Shown piece by piece: positions 1 to 11,888 of a stretch of 64,000 nucleotides of DNA; position 1 is the first letter of the stretch; every line of letters starts with the position of its first letter. This stretch comes from Lineus longissimus (Eukaryota > Nemertea > Pilidiophora > Heteronemertea > Lineidae). Location: contig NC_088320.1 of assembly GCF_910592395.1 (NCBI RefSeq), positions 5,704,001 to 5,768,000 on the forward strand, in the 5' to 3' direction. Under the pieces are notes generated by a model that worked only from the letters and a program-made list of their open reading frames with translations, did not search any database and was not told the DNA's origin. A program made the translations under genes and the position numbers.

Positions 1-841
1 GAAACAGTCACTTGAAGTGAAATACTGAACATATAATACAGTTCGAGCCGTTGAGCTTTTCTGTTAAAACAGAGATCATTCTTGAGCCGTATCCTCTGCC
101 GTACAATGACATTTGAGTTGAATTGTGTCGATATCTTCTCCTGGCAAAGTGAAGTGACTTCAGATGACAATAAAATAGAGTGTACTAATTTGTCCTCAAA
201 TGTTTGGGTGTTTTAGTCAATTTCAATAAGTTTGAAAAAACTGTTCGTTCTAAAAATACATTTGCAGGCGAACTGCTTGTTGTTCCCAAAAGCATCGAAG
301 CAAACTGTTTTACATTTGTTTTCTTTGGCGGACAGGAAGATCTCTGAAGATACACCAACTGAGCAGCGTGAGCGTCGTCAGGACAAAGTTTGACGATTAC
401 TGATCCCCATAAAACGCGTTTCATGGGGGTCAGTCGGTGTCTCTTCAAATCTAGGTACGATTAAACCTGACATTAAAAGTTTAAAGTACACTAACTTACA
501 CATTTCTAAATAGCATTTTGTGCATACTTTAAAATCCATCCTAAAATGTCAGATATCGGGCCTGCGATACATGGGTTAAGGCAGGTTATCAGACCTGGGT
601 ATTCTTATTTTACATATCTTTACAAATGTTGGTGATTTTTCGTAACCGTACCGAATCGTTTCCAGACCATTACACCAGTCCGACCGAATACAACTTTAAG
701 GCGTCCTAAAGAATTAAGCCAAATAAAAGAGACTAGAGTTTCCGGGTATATAGGCCATCGCCACCACGGGTCTCGTTACCAGGGGCCAGGGGTTCGTTGA
801 TATCGCGGCATTTTCTGCGCAGACTTTTTGAGAGCTCGACG
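1..841. other. Upstream/intergenic region of the CUB-CCP gene
   Basis: No coding exon is recognisable here. The only longish open frame is an antisense one at 185-448 with no domain-like composition. The last 100 bases hold a TATA-like word and probably the 5' UTR of the gene that starts at 842. Confidence 0.5.
747..752 (+). promoter_or_regulatory. Candidate TATA box for the CUB-CCP gene
   Basis: TATATA lies 95 bases before the start codon at 842. Transcription starting about 30 bases downstream would give a 5' UTR of roughly 60 bases. This rests on the motif and spacing only; no transcript evidence exists. Confidence 0.3.
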
Positions 842-3800
842 ATGGGTTTCTGCGCTCCGAAGATGGAAATTATCTTTCTAGCCTTCATTGTGGTTTATGT
901 GGCAACAGTGGGAGCTTATGGTAGGTTTTCATATACAAGTATCTATCTAAATTTCAAGAAGCAGATTTAACACAATATCTTGAATGATTATTTCCGTATA
1001 ATGGAGTACCAAATAGGCGGGTGAAATCCTTTTAAGATGTCGATAATCAAGCCTGTGGCTTGCCTGCAAATCATAGGCCTGATCACTTATCTCTTTAAAA
1101 GGATTCAAATATCCATATATCGGAAGAAAGTAAATCCCTGTTTTTGAAGTTCTATATCCTTCTGCGTTCGCGGCTGCCTGGAGGAATCATTCTCACCATC
1201 ACGACCTGCGGGCATGTCTGGGTGCCACTATATACTGCTGCGCGTCAATTAGGTGTTATGACCTTGTTTCTCCCCCTTAGGCCAGCTAAAAGAGTCAAAT
1301 GCCTATCTAAATTGACCGTATTCTTTTCCAATTGCAGTGGAAGTCAAAACACCACGGGACACTCCCTATGATGTTAAGAACACGATCTTCTACTTACTGA
1401 CCGGGAACTACACAGTTGGTACCAAGGAGAAGTTTGGGACTTTTCAAGTTCAGGAGATGAACCTCAACCGCGACGCCTGGGTGATCTTTTACACCAAGCC
1501 ACAAACTAATACAGTCCGCAGTGGAGACTCACCCTGTGAGGACGACCTACGGCAAATTCCCCAGGATAGGATTATGAAGATATACAATAACCATACGATC
1601 AAGGGTAAGCAATTAGGTGAAATAAATTCGTAGCATGGTCATGATGCGATATCTTTCGCATAAAATTCGTCATAACATCTCCACATTCCGTTTTTTCCCT
1701 GATAATGATTTAATATTTTTTTTATTAACCTGTTTTACTGTTTTCTTTTTTCTAGTGAGCAGTGACACCCCTGACCAATGGAACATTCAGAAGAACACCA
1801 TTGTGTGTTTCCAACTCCTACAGAAGGCTTCCAGAGAAGAATGGGGAAGCTTTAAGTACAAGTATGAAGGTATGTTTCCAATTCCTGGCGTTTCCGATGC
1901 CCAGGTGATGGATAAACCCCCACCCCAATCGTCTCGTGAACGGACGGTCGAAGGTTCTAGGCCCGATGGTAACCTCTTTCTGATGCGGCGGGTTTGTTAG
2001 CCCTCAGCTAGTTAAACATATGGGTACAAACTTCGTTCTCCCCATGCGTCTGGCATTAGAATTAGTAGTTTGGATAGTTTGGAAGTAAACAGTTTCCCGT
2101 AAGCCAAAGCTGGCTGTGTGCCCTTTCATCAGGGGTGACACTATAACAAACGAACTTTACTTTTTACAGCTGCAACTTCAGTGAAAGGCGAATAACATTA
2201 ATTGCAACCATCGTCAGTTCCTTAACTTTTTAAAGGTTTTCTAGAAAACTTTCGGAAAGTTTTTTTTGACAAATAAAATCATTAGCGGTATTTCACACTA
2301 CATGATAAACATTCAAATTGCTTTCTGTTAACTGAAAATGATAGTGGATGAAAATACCTGACAGTGAAAAACTCCTATAGCATTTATTTCTCCGAGGCGG
2401 AGGTAGCTGTTAGATAGTATCTGAACTGGGTGCACTTTAATGAAGGGGCGCCACGTGGATGCACAAATTCTGCTGCCTACTGTTAATAGTATTTACATAG
2501 ATACTGCAAGATCTGTGCCGAAAGTTGCCTAATTAGTTCTTCTGCGCTACACTTTACTATTAATGACGTTGATTGCTCATAGTGTTTAAATTTCAGACAG
2601 TTGCAGTAAGAAAGTTGTCACCGAATCCCGCCCATTGAAGTACTACGGGTACAAGACCTTCACGATAAGGAGTCACAAACGCTGTTACGCAACGATAGCA
2701 AACTTCTCAACGGTAGTCGACTTTCAAATGACCTTGAAGAATGCGACGTCGCTGGACAGGGTCCTTGTTACTGGCCAGAGAACGACCATAGTAAACCAGT
2801 GCTCCTTCAAGTCGCGATACGAATATAATTATGGTTACCGATACGTGAAGGAGTGTAAGGATGTCACAAAGACCGAGTTGGATGTCCGCTATATAATGAT
2901 AACAGGACAGACACCGGACAAATTTCTGCAGCAGCAATGGCCGCTCGTGTTGACAAACAGCAGCCATGTTTGTTTCGACTTTGAAGCGGTTGAGGAGGTA
3001 GCTTTCAAGGATGACGTGGTATTCCGTATTTCAGGTACATTTACATTATCTTTATATATCAAACAAAGAAACAAGAAATCAAAGTAAATTGACTTGTCGA
3101 AGGTCGCAAACTATATATTTAGACCCAAAAATGCTTCTACACCATCATTATGCTAGGTGTTGTATATGTAGGCCTAGAGTGAATGATGGTGTAAAAGCGT
3201 TTACTGGTCTTTATTCGTATCACTTGAGTGCTCAAAATTGTAACAACATCTTGCAATTGTCTATCTTTGCAGAATTTCCAGCATGCAAAGGTGATGTCTA
3301 CAACCGTACAGGCGCCCTGGTCAGCCCGGGTTATCCGCTGACCCCCTACAGGAACAACACCAATTGCACATGGACTATCAAGGTGCGGCCCGGTGAACGA
3401 ATCTCTGTTAAGTTTGGCGACACCAAGAGCAACTGCACCAACGACTATATCATGTTATCAGGGGTGAACGGAGGCTCAAATAACACGGAACTGTTATGCG
3501 GCGATTCCGTGACCGGGAGAAGCTTCATCAGCACGTCCAATCAACTCGTGGTAAAGTTCCGTACGAGCACTTTCAGTAACCTGAAGGGATTCCTGATGAA
3601 TTATTCCGGTACGTATATTTTCTCTGGTAGCGAGTTGCGACAAATCGAGAAAAAAATTCTCCCGCAAACATTATCCTTATCAGTTTGGAAACGAATCGCA
3701 CCCGTATGACGTACCCGTACCAATTTAGAAACAAATCACTCCATAGATTGAAATGGTTGGAATATCATAGGGCTGTAGTATCCCCCTCTGGTAATTGCAT

Positions 3801-5509
3801 TTCTATACCTTATTCAAGTTTCCTCATCTTCCTCTTTCAGTCATCGGTTGCAGCCTGCAACTGCTTTCAATCCCTGTGAACTCGGTGATGTTGAACGAAC
3901 CTAAAGACAAAATTATACGAACAGGATTCAAATTGAAAGTCGGATGTAAGCACGGTACCGTCTTCCCAAGTAAGGTTGGAGAGGTCGACCTGAGGTGCCT
4001 GCCTGATAACACTTGGTTCGGCCACATACCAGACTGCGTCGGTAAGTTATTGAAAAAAGGAAGGTATAAGTACATGATACGCGGTATATGCATTAGACCT
4101 TAATTAGACTGTGCAGGTCCCTGGTGTTATTTCATGGTTCTGTCCCCTTTCATTTAGCGTAAGAATCATTATTCGCCTCAGACATGCTCCATGTTAGAGC
4201 CACACACCAGTATCGTAAGCTCTTTCTCATAGTTCTGTGCAGGAAATGCTGTGCGTATTTCCCCCACTAGATGGTAAGTTGTTCACTGGTAAGTAAGTTC
4301 ACCACTCATCATAAGGTAGCTTGCATGTATATTTTTTTATGAGAATTGACACCTTTCAACGCCTGATTACTACATTCCTTTCTTCCTCACTCTCTTTGCA
4401 TTCAGGATACACCGTCTGTAACGAAACATTGACAGCCCCAGAGGGTTACGTGACCAGTCCTGGCTATCCCCGCGCCTACCCAAGGAACACCCGGTGCAGG
4501 TGGACCATCAAGGCGAAGCCAGGACAACGCATCCGCATCAGATTTGAAGATATCAAAAGCATTTGTACGAACGACTACATCACACTTGGCGGAGTGGAGA
4601 GAAAGGCTGTAAATACCACGAAAGCAGCAGCGACAACACCTACAACCACTACCCCAGTTACAGTTGCCGCTGGACAAAAAAAAACACGCTCCAAGCGAGC
4701 TACATCCTCGCAAACGGACTTCATGCTCTGCGGTAGCCACGTCTACGCCGGAGAGGAATTCACCTCTGCCGCCCACACTGTTGACATAAAGTTTATGTCT
4801 GACATCTTTGAAGAGAATGGCTACTTCAACATGAGTTACACTGGTTAGTTTTTTTCGGGAACAGAACCGTATCAGGAGAGTGTTATGGACCAGCCGCAGT
4901 AGAGAAATACCATGCAAGGACTACAGAGGAACCCGTTAAATAGTCTTGTGTTCGAATGAGATTGAAATGTTTCTGTTATCACTTTCAAAAAGGTAAAGCG
5001 TGTGCTCGTTTCATTCCAGCACTCGGCTGTAGCAGCGAGGACCTACGAAAACCTTCGAATGTCCTTCTTCGAAACCCTGCTAAGCATTACCCGACGGACT
5101 ACAAGTTGGAGTTGGGCTGCCCTACTGGCTTAAGTTTCCCTGGAGGCACCAATATAACAAGGGTGGTCTGCGGCAAGAAGGGCTCGTGGGTTGGCAAGAT
5201 ACCGCGATGCGTCTGTAAGTATGGCCTATGATAAGCGATGTCACATACTGAGTAAACCCCTGTATTTATTCGGAAGCCTATATCGTGCTGCTAAAATCAG
5301 ATCACATGTTGCCAGCTGGTAGTTAGCGCAATTGGCAAACTTGTGCATAGCTCGCACATCTTATTACAAAAGCATCTCCACTCGCATTGAAGTCACCCTG
5401 TTTATCTTACTTTTGTTCGGAAATGTTTTTGGTTTATAAACCATTCTCTTGTTACCAAACAACTTAAGTACTGTTTTCTCTCCTTGTAGATTGGCGGACT
5501 GGCCTCTAA
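842..5509 (+). CDS. Secreted CUB-CCP-CUB-CCP protein with novel N-terminal region (9 exons)
   Basis: Exons: 842-920, 1338-1604, 1756-1869, 2597-3034, 3273-3608, 3841-4041, 4406-4843, 5020-5214, 5490-5509. All introns are GT-AG and phase 1, and the joined frame is open for 695 codons. Residues 1-26 form a signal peptide (hydrophobic core IIFLAFIVVYVATVG; M8 is an alternative start). Residues 27-299 are an unrecognised seven-Cys region. CUB1 is about 300-411, a CCP-like module about 412-478, CUB2 about 479-624 and a second CCP-like module about 625-689. The chain ends YWRTGL. CUBs show SPGYP, C-x-WTIK and TNDYI; CCPs show the spaced Cys set with W-x-G-x-IP-x-C. CUB2 carries a Thr-rich insert with RSKR at residues 573-576. 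CUB and CCP domains typically mediate binding in complement and developmental proteins; no enzyme domain is present. A role in recognition or matrix binding is inferred. Confidence 0.85.
3273..4041 (+). other. CUB1 + CCP1 exon pair
   Basis: Exon 3273-3608 encodes one complete CUB domain with four cysteines, SPGYP near the start and TNDYIMLSG in the middle. Exon 3841-4041 encodes a short CCP/sushi-like module ending in W-F-G-H-IP-D-C. Both exons are phase 1-1. The pair is repeated in the next two exons, so the tail of the gene probably arose by duplication of a two-exon cassette. Confidence 0.8.
4406..5214 (+). other. CUB2 (with inserted Thr-rich/furin-site loop) + CCP2 exon pair
   Basis: Exon 4406-4843 is a second CUB (SPGYP, TNDYITLGG). 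Before the last cysteine-bearing strand (FMLCGS) it has a loop of about 40 residues that CUB1 lacks. The loop is rich in Thr and Ala (ATTPTTTTPVTV) and then basic (KKTRSKRA, RSKR encoded at 4687-4698). Exon 5020-5214 is the CCP partner, ending W-V-G-K-IP-R-C. RSKR fits the R-X-[KR]-R proprotein convertase consensus; that it is cleaved is inference. Confidence 0.8.
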
Positions 5510-7213
5510 TGATGCATCTTTAGCAGTTGTGAGTCGTACATTCTCTGAGGATGATGCACATTTTAGCGAACTATGTCTGACGATTTTTTGCTTAGACTCG
5601 TTGCGGTATTCGGTACACAGATTGTACAGGCGAAGCTGTGATCGAATTCATTCCTTTCTTCGACCAATGTCGTTTTTAACGAACATTTTATACGTAGATA
5701 ACTTGAAATAATCGATAGATGTATTTTGTCACATCCACAATTAAAACCTAGGAGGAGTATAGCGGCAAACAATGCCGGGCCGGTGTAAACATATTTGAAT
5801 TCCGGTGAGTCTATTGACAATCTCCGGCGGCCCGTATCCGGTATACGAACTTGAAGCACCACATTGAATACTCACGCAAGCACCACATTGAATACTCACG
5901 CAAGTACCACAATGAATACGCACGCAGATTCATGGTGTTATCGAACAAGGTACCTGTATGTGGGAAAATGATCTCGGCTTTGAATACCAGTGAGCCACCT
6001 ATGATCTATATGAACTATCATGGATAGGCAGGGGGAATCGGCAACCAATTCACTTGACTCCGTACATTGACAAAACCTTTGTTAGTTTGCCTTCCGTTTA
6101 AGAGATGGCTTCTCTGGTATTGTCCTTTAAGAAACTTGGTGGAATTGTACCTGCTCATATCGCGTTTCCTTCACGCTGCATGAAAGGGATGGGCGTGTTA
6201 TTTTCGTTTTTCATTTCACCTTGAGGGGCATATTTCTTTTTTATTAACAATGCTAAACAGACAGTTATTCACAAAACTGATAATTGGGTCCCACCAGCTT
6301 GCATCAGCGTCTGCGAGATATAAACACATTCCAAAGGAAAAGAACTGGAGAAACTATCCTTCATGTAAGGGGGATCGGATACAGTTGAAGACGAGTTCCA
6401 CTTATTTATTATTGTTTGTGATACGCCGTCCGTTACCCGGGATGCAATGTTTAAATATAATATTTCCAGTCGATGCAGGCTTTTAATTCATATACAGACG
6501 TGGGTAATTAAATTCAACTATCCCTTAACATCCTGCCTTTACTCGAATTGGCAGGTTATATATTTATGATATGAACCCTTATTAGTTGTAGCTTATTGAA
6601 TCGATATTAAAAATTTAATATGTGACCATGCTAATCAGAAAATGATAGAACAAGACCTCATACGTAATTTCCATCATCTCCTGATTAATACCTTTAATGT
6701 CTATTATGTAGCGGTATATCTTTCGTCATAGTTTATTTTTCATCTTGTAGCATTGCATATCATTTTTTAAATATCTATACATGTTTATATCTGTAACAGC
6801 TTCATGGGCACTGATAAGATGAATAAATTGCATTGAATTCAATTGACTCGTATGACAACTATCTAGAGCTAGTCCGAACATCGAAAATCTATTGTTTTCA
6901 GTGATTCAAACAATAGACATCTCCATCGCCGTGGCTGTAGAAGAATTTCGTCGTACGTAACACTAAATGAACGGTCCCTCTGTCGGTGGCCTTGCTTACA
7001 ACAGCATTAAGGCAGCTTATATCAATCGATCACCCTTTACACAGCTTGTGGATCGTATTCCAGCATTGTAACTCTTTCTCATTGAGCTTTCATAATTTTG
7101 GGCGATCTTCCCTAGACGTCCAACAAGTGGTCTTATGAAGACGAGGCTTAAACTCCCGCAAAATGAAACTGAGCGAGGACAGACAGTCTTTCTACAGTCT
7201 GCGGCGAGACACT
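5510..7213. other. Intergenic region between two convergent genes (3' UTRs)
   Basis: No exon recognised. It must hold the 3' UTRs of the plus-strand CUB-CCP gene (stop at 5507-5509) and the minus-strand PAN-kringle gene (stop at 7216-7214). Possible poly(A) signals are AATAAA at 6822-6827 on the plus strand and AATAAA at 6737-6732 on the minus strand. If both are used, the two 3' UTRs overlap by about 100 bases. Confidence 0.4.
5854..5925 (+). repeat. Three-copy 24-bp tandem repeat
   Basis: Three head-to-tail 24-bp units start at 5854, 5878 and 5902 (core caccacattgaatactcac). The first two are identical and the third has three substitutions. It is non-coding, in the intergenic stretch after the CUB-CCP gene. 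Confidence 0.85.
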
Positions 7214-10200
7214 TCAAAACGGTTGTTCGTCAAGTCCTGACATAGTGACGTCATATCCCCTATCAGCCTCGTTTTCAAATCGTGTATGCTGTATCCGGGT
7301 CACAAAAGGATTGCGCAACTTATTGGATTTCTTGAGGTAGGTGAACAACAAAGCAATGGAGCCGACACCGACTAAGATAGCAACTGGGACTACGAGCCAT
7401 AGCGGGTTCGTTCGTGAGCTGTCCTCTGTCTGAGAGCCTTTGGCTACATCTTAAAAGTAGGAGAAAATATGACAATACAATTAGATTCAGTTCATTTTCA
7501 CTGATGAACATTGTTAAAGAGACTATGATGTCAGGAAAAAAGTAGTTTGAAATCGTTCGCCTCATCACCACCAGGGGTGTCAGAATCTTATCCAGTATAC
7601 ATAAAATCAGAATTGCCTTTAGTTTCTGATAAAAGGCTAACCCTCGGTAAAGTCTTGGTTGCGGGAATTGTACAACTGATTCACTAAGTGAGATTAACAT
7701 GAGAATCAATGATGATAATGATAACAATAATTTCACACGAATTTATTCAACTTTTTGACACTGGGATTGTTCTTGCATTCACGGTGCGCGCTTTTTTTAC
7801 GTTACCTTTGTCTTCATTTCCGGTTTCGCTGGTGGTTGTTTTATACAGTAGCCACTGCGGTATGAACCCTTCGCAGTAGTCTAACCCACATGACTCGCGC
7901 TGCGGTCCAATCACAGTTCTCCTGCGGGAAATAAATTTTCTAGAGAAATCCGCCAAAATTAAAGCGACAAATTTAAATATTCAAGAATTTTGGGCGAGTC
8001 GGAAAAATAGGTGCGAGGTTCGAAAATTTGCGCAGTATTCTACTCACCCGTCAGCGGACCGATTCCCGCCTGTATAGCACCACGGGCCCTCCGGCGAAAG
8101 GTCAGGGTTTTGGCAACCTTGCAGGCGGGTCGCGTAAAGGTTTCTTCGGTCGTGCTCCTCCCTGACTCGCCACCATGAAAGGCACCTCCTGCCCGACGCA
8201 CCAATCAACTGACGGCCTCTATAGTCTTCCCCGAGCGTTGTGTGCTTGCATTTAGTCTCTGCAATAATTGTCAATTCGGTAGTTTAAACGGGAGGACAAA
8301 TTGTTTAGTTTTCAAATTTTGAACAAAGCAGGCCTTCAAGGACTTTACTTCTCCTTAATTTTAGACAGATTTGTGTTTCGGTGTTGCCCAGTAATTCATT
8401 GCTTCCACTATGGTAATATTGTTTTATTGGGGTGCTTGAAATATTGAATCCACAAAATAAAATTTGATCTAAACATGTACAGAGGCATTTTCTGTGCCGA
8501 TAATTGGGTGGCGGGCCACTCGGAAATATGGTTTCAATCGGCGGCTGACTTCGAATTTTCGAGGATTCGCAAAACTTGTCCCGAAGGTCCGTTTTGACAC
8601 TCCCTCCTTACCATTGACTAAATGCGGGCACATTTTAATGTTACATCGTTCCCATTCCGATCCGTCCGCACTGATATAACACCATGGCCCGTCGCCATGT
8701 AGGAAGGGGTTCCGGCAATAGCTAGCAGCAGCTTCCACGGACTCGTCTGGGAAATTACTAGCGGTGACGTTTTTCACTAAGGACCAACTTTTGCAGCGTT
8801 TCCCGCTGATGGTGACGTTAACAGTTCCGATGTAGTCGGCACCCATCGAGCCGCTCAGGCAGTCCAAGTTGATTTCATCTAAAACGAGCAAGGTCTTATT
8901 TTTCATTCCCATGTTATGACGATTGGTACATTGCTAATGTTCTTCGCTATACAACCAGTAGTGTTGTTGACCGCGTTGCCATGAATGATAACACGGATGC
9001 GATAGTGAGCAACTGGAAGGCTAGTTCGGCTTTCCATCTTGGGCAAAAAAGTCGCTGCTTGCCAAGAATCACTTCCTAAAATTTATAACTGAATTTTTGT
9101 ATAGATTTTTTATTTTTTATTTTCATATTTCATTTTTATGATTTATATAAAATTAGACTTACAGAGATTCTACTAGCATATAAGAAAACGTTGCTGTGTA
9201 GAAGGCAAAATATAAAATAAATTCCTCACCCGTCACGTCGGAAAAGATGTCACTTGTCGAGTTGTCGAAGTTACATAGCGGTATGTTGCAGCGCGCCTTC
9301 TGTCTAAATCTTCCCGACTGGATGTAACAGTAAGGCCCGAGTCTGAAAGTGATCAGCATACAATTACTGAAACATACGTGCTGGTGTAAGAGTGATTTGA
9401 GAAGCTGAGAACGCCTGGAACATAAACGATAGTACATGTAATATGGTAATCTATTTGTTTATGGCGTCGTTAAGTCCCCTCTCGTATTCACCGCCAGTGC
9501 CTCCGAACAAAGCCGAATGGCCTCGACATTTTTTTGGTCATTTTATCCCCCAAGTGCACAGTACGAATCTGCGGCCGCTGCGATTTTCAGTCCGATTCCA
9601 CTGCGCAATCGCAATGTATAATGCACAGTTATTGATATATCATGAAAGCTATTACTGGCAAAGAGAATATGATTGAATATTATGTCTGATTTGGAGAATG
9701 ATATTGATCAAAATCTCCGTCGTACCATCTCGCGCGACAGCATCAGGCAATATTACAACGTCCAGAAATTTCTAAATAATGTAATGCATTTTGAGCAAAA
9801 ACCTTCGAAGATATACCTGTTCTTAGATGGCATACGGCAGTAATTCGCGGCGTCTTCTATCGAAAGGTCCGGGAGCCGGCCATAGAAGTAACCCCTCTGT
9901 TTTGACAGTCGTACCCCTGGCGCCAGCTGACTCCACCGTAAGCAGTGAGCACCATTCGCCACATTCTGCTTTCCCATGTAGTGGCCCCCCAAAGTGCCCA
10001 TCGTGTTCATGATGCAGTCTATGTTTGGGACTGCTCGGGTTACTGAGAGAAAAAAAGTCTTTCTGAATATATCTTCATATCTTAATGTTCTGTTTTAAAC
10101 GACGAATATTCGTTAGAAGTCAGGTGGCCTACAGTGGAAGAGCGTTAGACTTGTGAACGAGGTCGTAGGTTTGAGGCTCGTACAGCACCAAGACGCATAG

Positions 10201-11888
10201 TGGTCCAATTTTTGGTCCCCGATCAGCCTTGAAACCCGTGATTGAAAAATTGGCACGGGAATTTATCGCACCACGTCCTAATCAAAGTTGATATCAAAGC
10301 AATGCCTTAGAGGAGGGGTGATTTAGGATATTACCTACCCTGTGGACTAACCTTCGTGTAAAGGAACGTATGGTTAAATGTCCACGTAACATTTGTGCAA
10401 TAGTCTGTCTTGAAATCACATCTCGTGCCGCCATTTGCCACAGCCTTGTTCCCGATGTCATTGTTGTAAACGAATGCCTTACACTTTTCCATGTCGTCAC
10501 AGGCCTCCTTGCAGACGTCCAAGGTCGCATTAAAAATGGAGGTCGCGGTGGGTGCGGAGCAACCACGCATCAGTTTGGTGTAATTTGCAAGTGTCACTGA
10601 AAAAAGAGGAAGTTCAATTAGGAGTTCGGCTTTTCCGGTAGTTGATCCATGGCATACGGAGAGGTCAGAGCAAAAATGGCTTATTTATTTTATGTAAGGT
10701 TTCGTTGTTTTGAGAACAGTGCAATACGTCACAAAGGTTGTTTTGGCTCTAAGTTGTTTCGATTTTCTTTTTCACAAAACACAATCCCATGATAACATTG
10801 TTAACCGCCGTGTCATTATTGAACAGATCAATTGCAGTTTAATTTCATGTGCCCAGCATCAGTCCTTTTTGAGCAGCCAAAGCAAAATTCCATACGGAAT
10901 GTTTTTATGCGTAGGTCGTTTTGGCTCTCGATCATTTCAGAAAGTCGTCTACGGATAAAGTGCGAACAAATATTGAAAATTATCAGACTCACCGAATTTA
11001 TCGTAATACATGTAAGACCGCGTTCCCTTGAAAAATAAACCTTTGCATGTTTTATGCTTCAGCCAACAATACGGTCGAAATCCACTCACTGGCCGATACG
11101 GCAGGGTTGCTACGAATAAGAAGGCTTGGCACTCACTCAGCGCATCGCAAACTTCCTGGCACATCGTAACGTTTGCATCATCGAGTTTCTTGATGTCGTC
11201 ACCTGGGCAGTCGCCATAACGAAGTTTATAATGCTGCAATTGGACTGGAATCGAAACGTGGCGTAGATAAAAGCTCAGCATGAAACCATAGGAAAACTTT
11301 TGAAACATAACTATATTGATTTTCTTTACAAATGTTACTGTGGCTCCTTCATAATGACGAAGCTACTTATTTCTAGACTCTGAACAGCTCAACAGTGTGC
11401 ACTTATCATCCCGAAGGTTAATTTTAATGGTAAACTGGTACCATCACTTGGAGCATTGTCTGGTAAGCTCGATGGTGTACACTTGTCATCTCGCAGCATA
11501 ATTCTGATGGTAAACTCGAAGAAAATCGAGAATGCCTTGGATAAACTGTATATGCATGTACACGTACGTGGGGAAACTCTTGCTCCGAGACGACGAGAGT
11601 CAATCACATCATTGCCGAACTCTAAGAAGATTTTCACATGATTTCATAGACGCCCGAGAAATTCGCTTTATAGCTGAATACGTTTTGTATGCAAATGTAA
11701 AAGGTACATGTATTACAAAAAAGGGCGTGCCTTATCTTTCAAATCTTTAAATGAGACTTTGGGATTGTAAGTGCTACTGCGTAGTGTATATACCAACCTG
11801 GGACACTTGCTTGGGGCATAGGCCATCGTAATGTATCTCCTAAACCGACAATCAGAATAGCCAAAAATGAAATTCCACGATGATACAT
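7214..11888 (-). CDS. Type I membrane protein: PAN x2, kringle x3, TM (9 exons)
   Basis: Minus-strand exons in coding order: 11888-11798, 11244-10993, 10596-10339, 10042-9817, 9342-9230, 8878-8612, 8258-8048, 7921-7806, 7449-7214. Splice sites are GT-AG and phases match through 589 codons plus stop. Residues 1-30 hold a signal peptide (core ISFLAILIVGLGD). Two PAN/apple-like modules follow (31-114 and 115-200), each with six Cys and a C-x-AF motif. Three kringles occupy about 201-313, 314-402 and 403-511, each with six Cys and NYC/SYC/QGC then GP[YW]CY. A TM helix lies at about 528-550, and the roughly 39-residue tail contains NPF at 558-560. PAN plus kringle is the plasminogen/HGF ligand layout, but here there is no serine-protease domain and the protein is membrane-anchored. 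A receptor or adhesion role is inferred. NPF could bind EH-domain endocytic proteins. Confidence 0.85.
7806..10042 (-). other. Three kringle domains (exons 4-8)
   Basis: Kringle 1 is split over exons 10042-9817 and 9342-9230 and is the most divergent (GPYCY, with Tyr replacing the usual Trp). Kringle 2 is a single exon, 8878-8612 (ASYCRNP...GDGPWCY...WERCNI). Kringle 3 is split over 8258-8048 and 7921-7806 (GCQNPD...EGPWCY) with a longer loop before its final two cysteines. Each has the six cysteines expected for the triple-loop fold. Confidence 0.85.
10118..10295 (+). repeat. Candidate tRNA-derived SINE
   Basis: Lies in an intron of the kringle gene. A box-A-like word (tggcctacagtgg, about 10125-10137) is followed after about 43 bases by a box-B-like word (ggtttgaggctc, about 10168-10179). 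This is the internal RNA polymerase III promoter spacing of a tRNA, but the stems and the box B are too degraded for a functional tRNA. The following body (to about 10295) is unrelated to tRNA. No second copy was found in the window. Confidence 0.35.
10339..11244 (-). other. Two tandem PAN/apple-like domain exons
   Basis: Exons 11244-10993 and 10596-10339 (minus) each encode one module starting V-x-L and containing six cysteines. Shared motifs are C-x3-C then C-x-AF (CQAFLF, CKAFVY) and a late C-x(5)-C pair. The spacing matches the PAN/apple fold of plasminogen and HGF N-terminal domains. The two exons align end to end in the same phase, so they look like a local duplication. Confidence 0.75.

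Noticed and set aside
185-448. 87-codon antisense frame upstream of the first gene
   Set aside because: No domain, signal peptide or splice context; length expected by chance.
11395-11515. Diverged duplication (cacttatcatc / cacttgtcatctcg, then taatggtaaact / ctgatggtaaact)
   Set aside because: A short, old two-copy repeat in an intron of the kringle gene; too weak to interpret.
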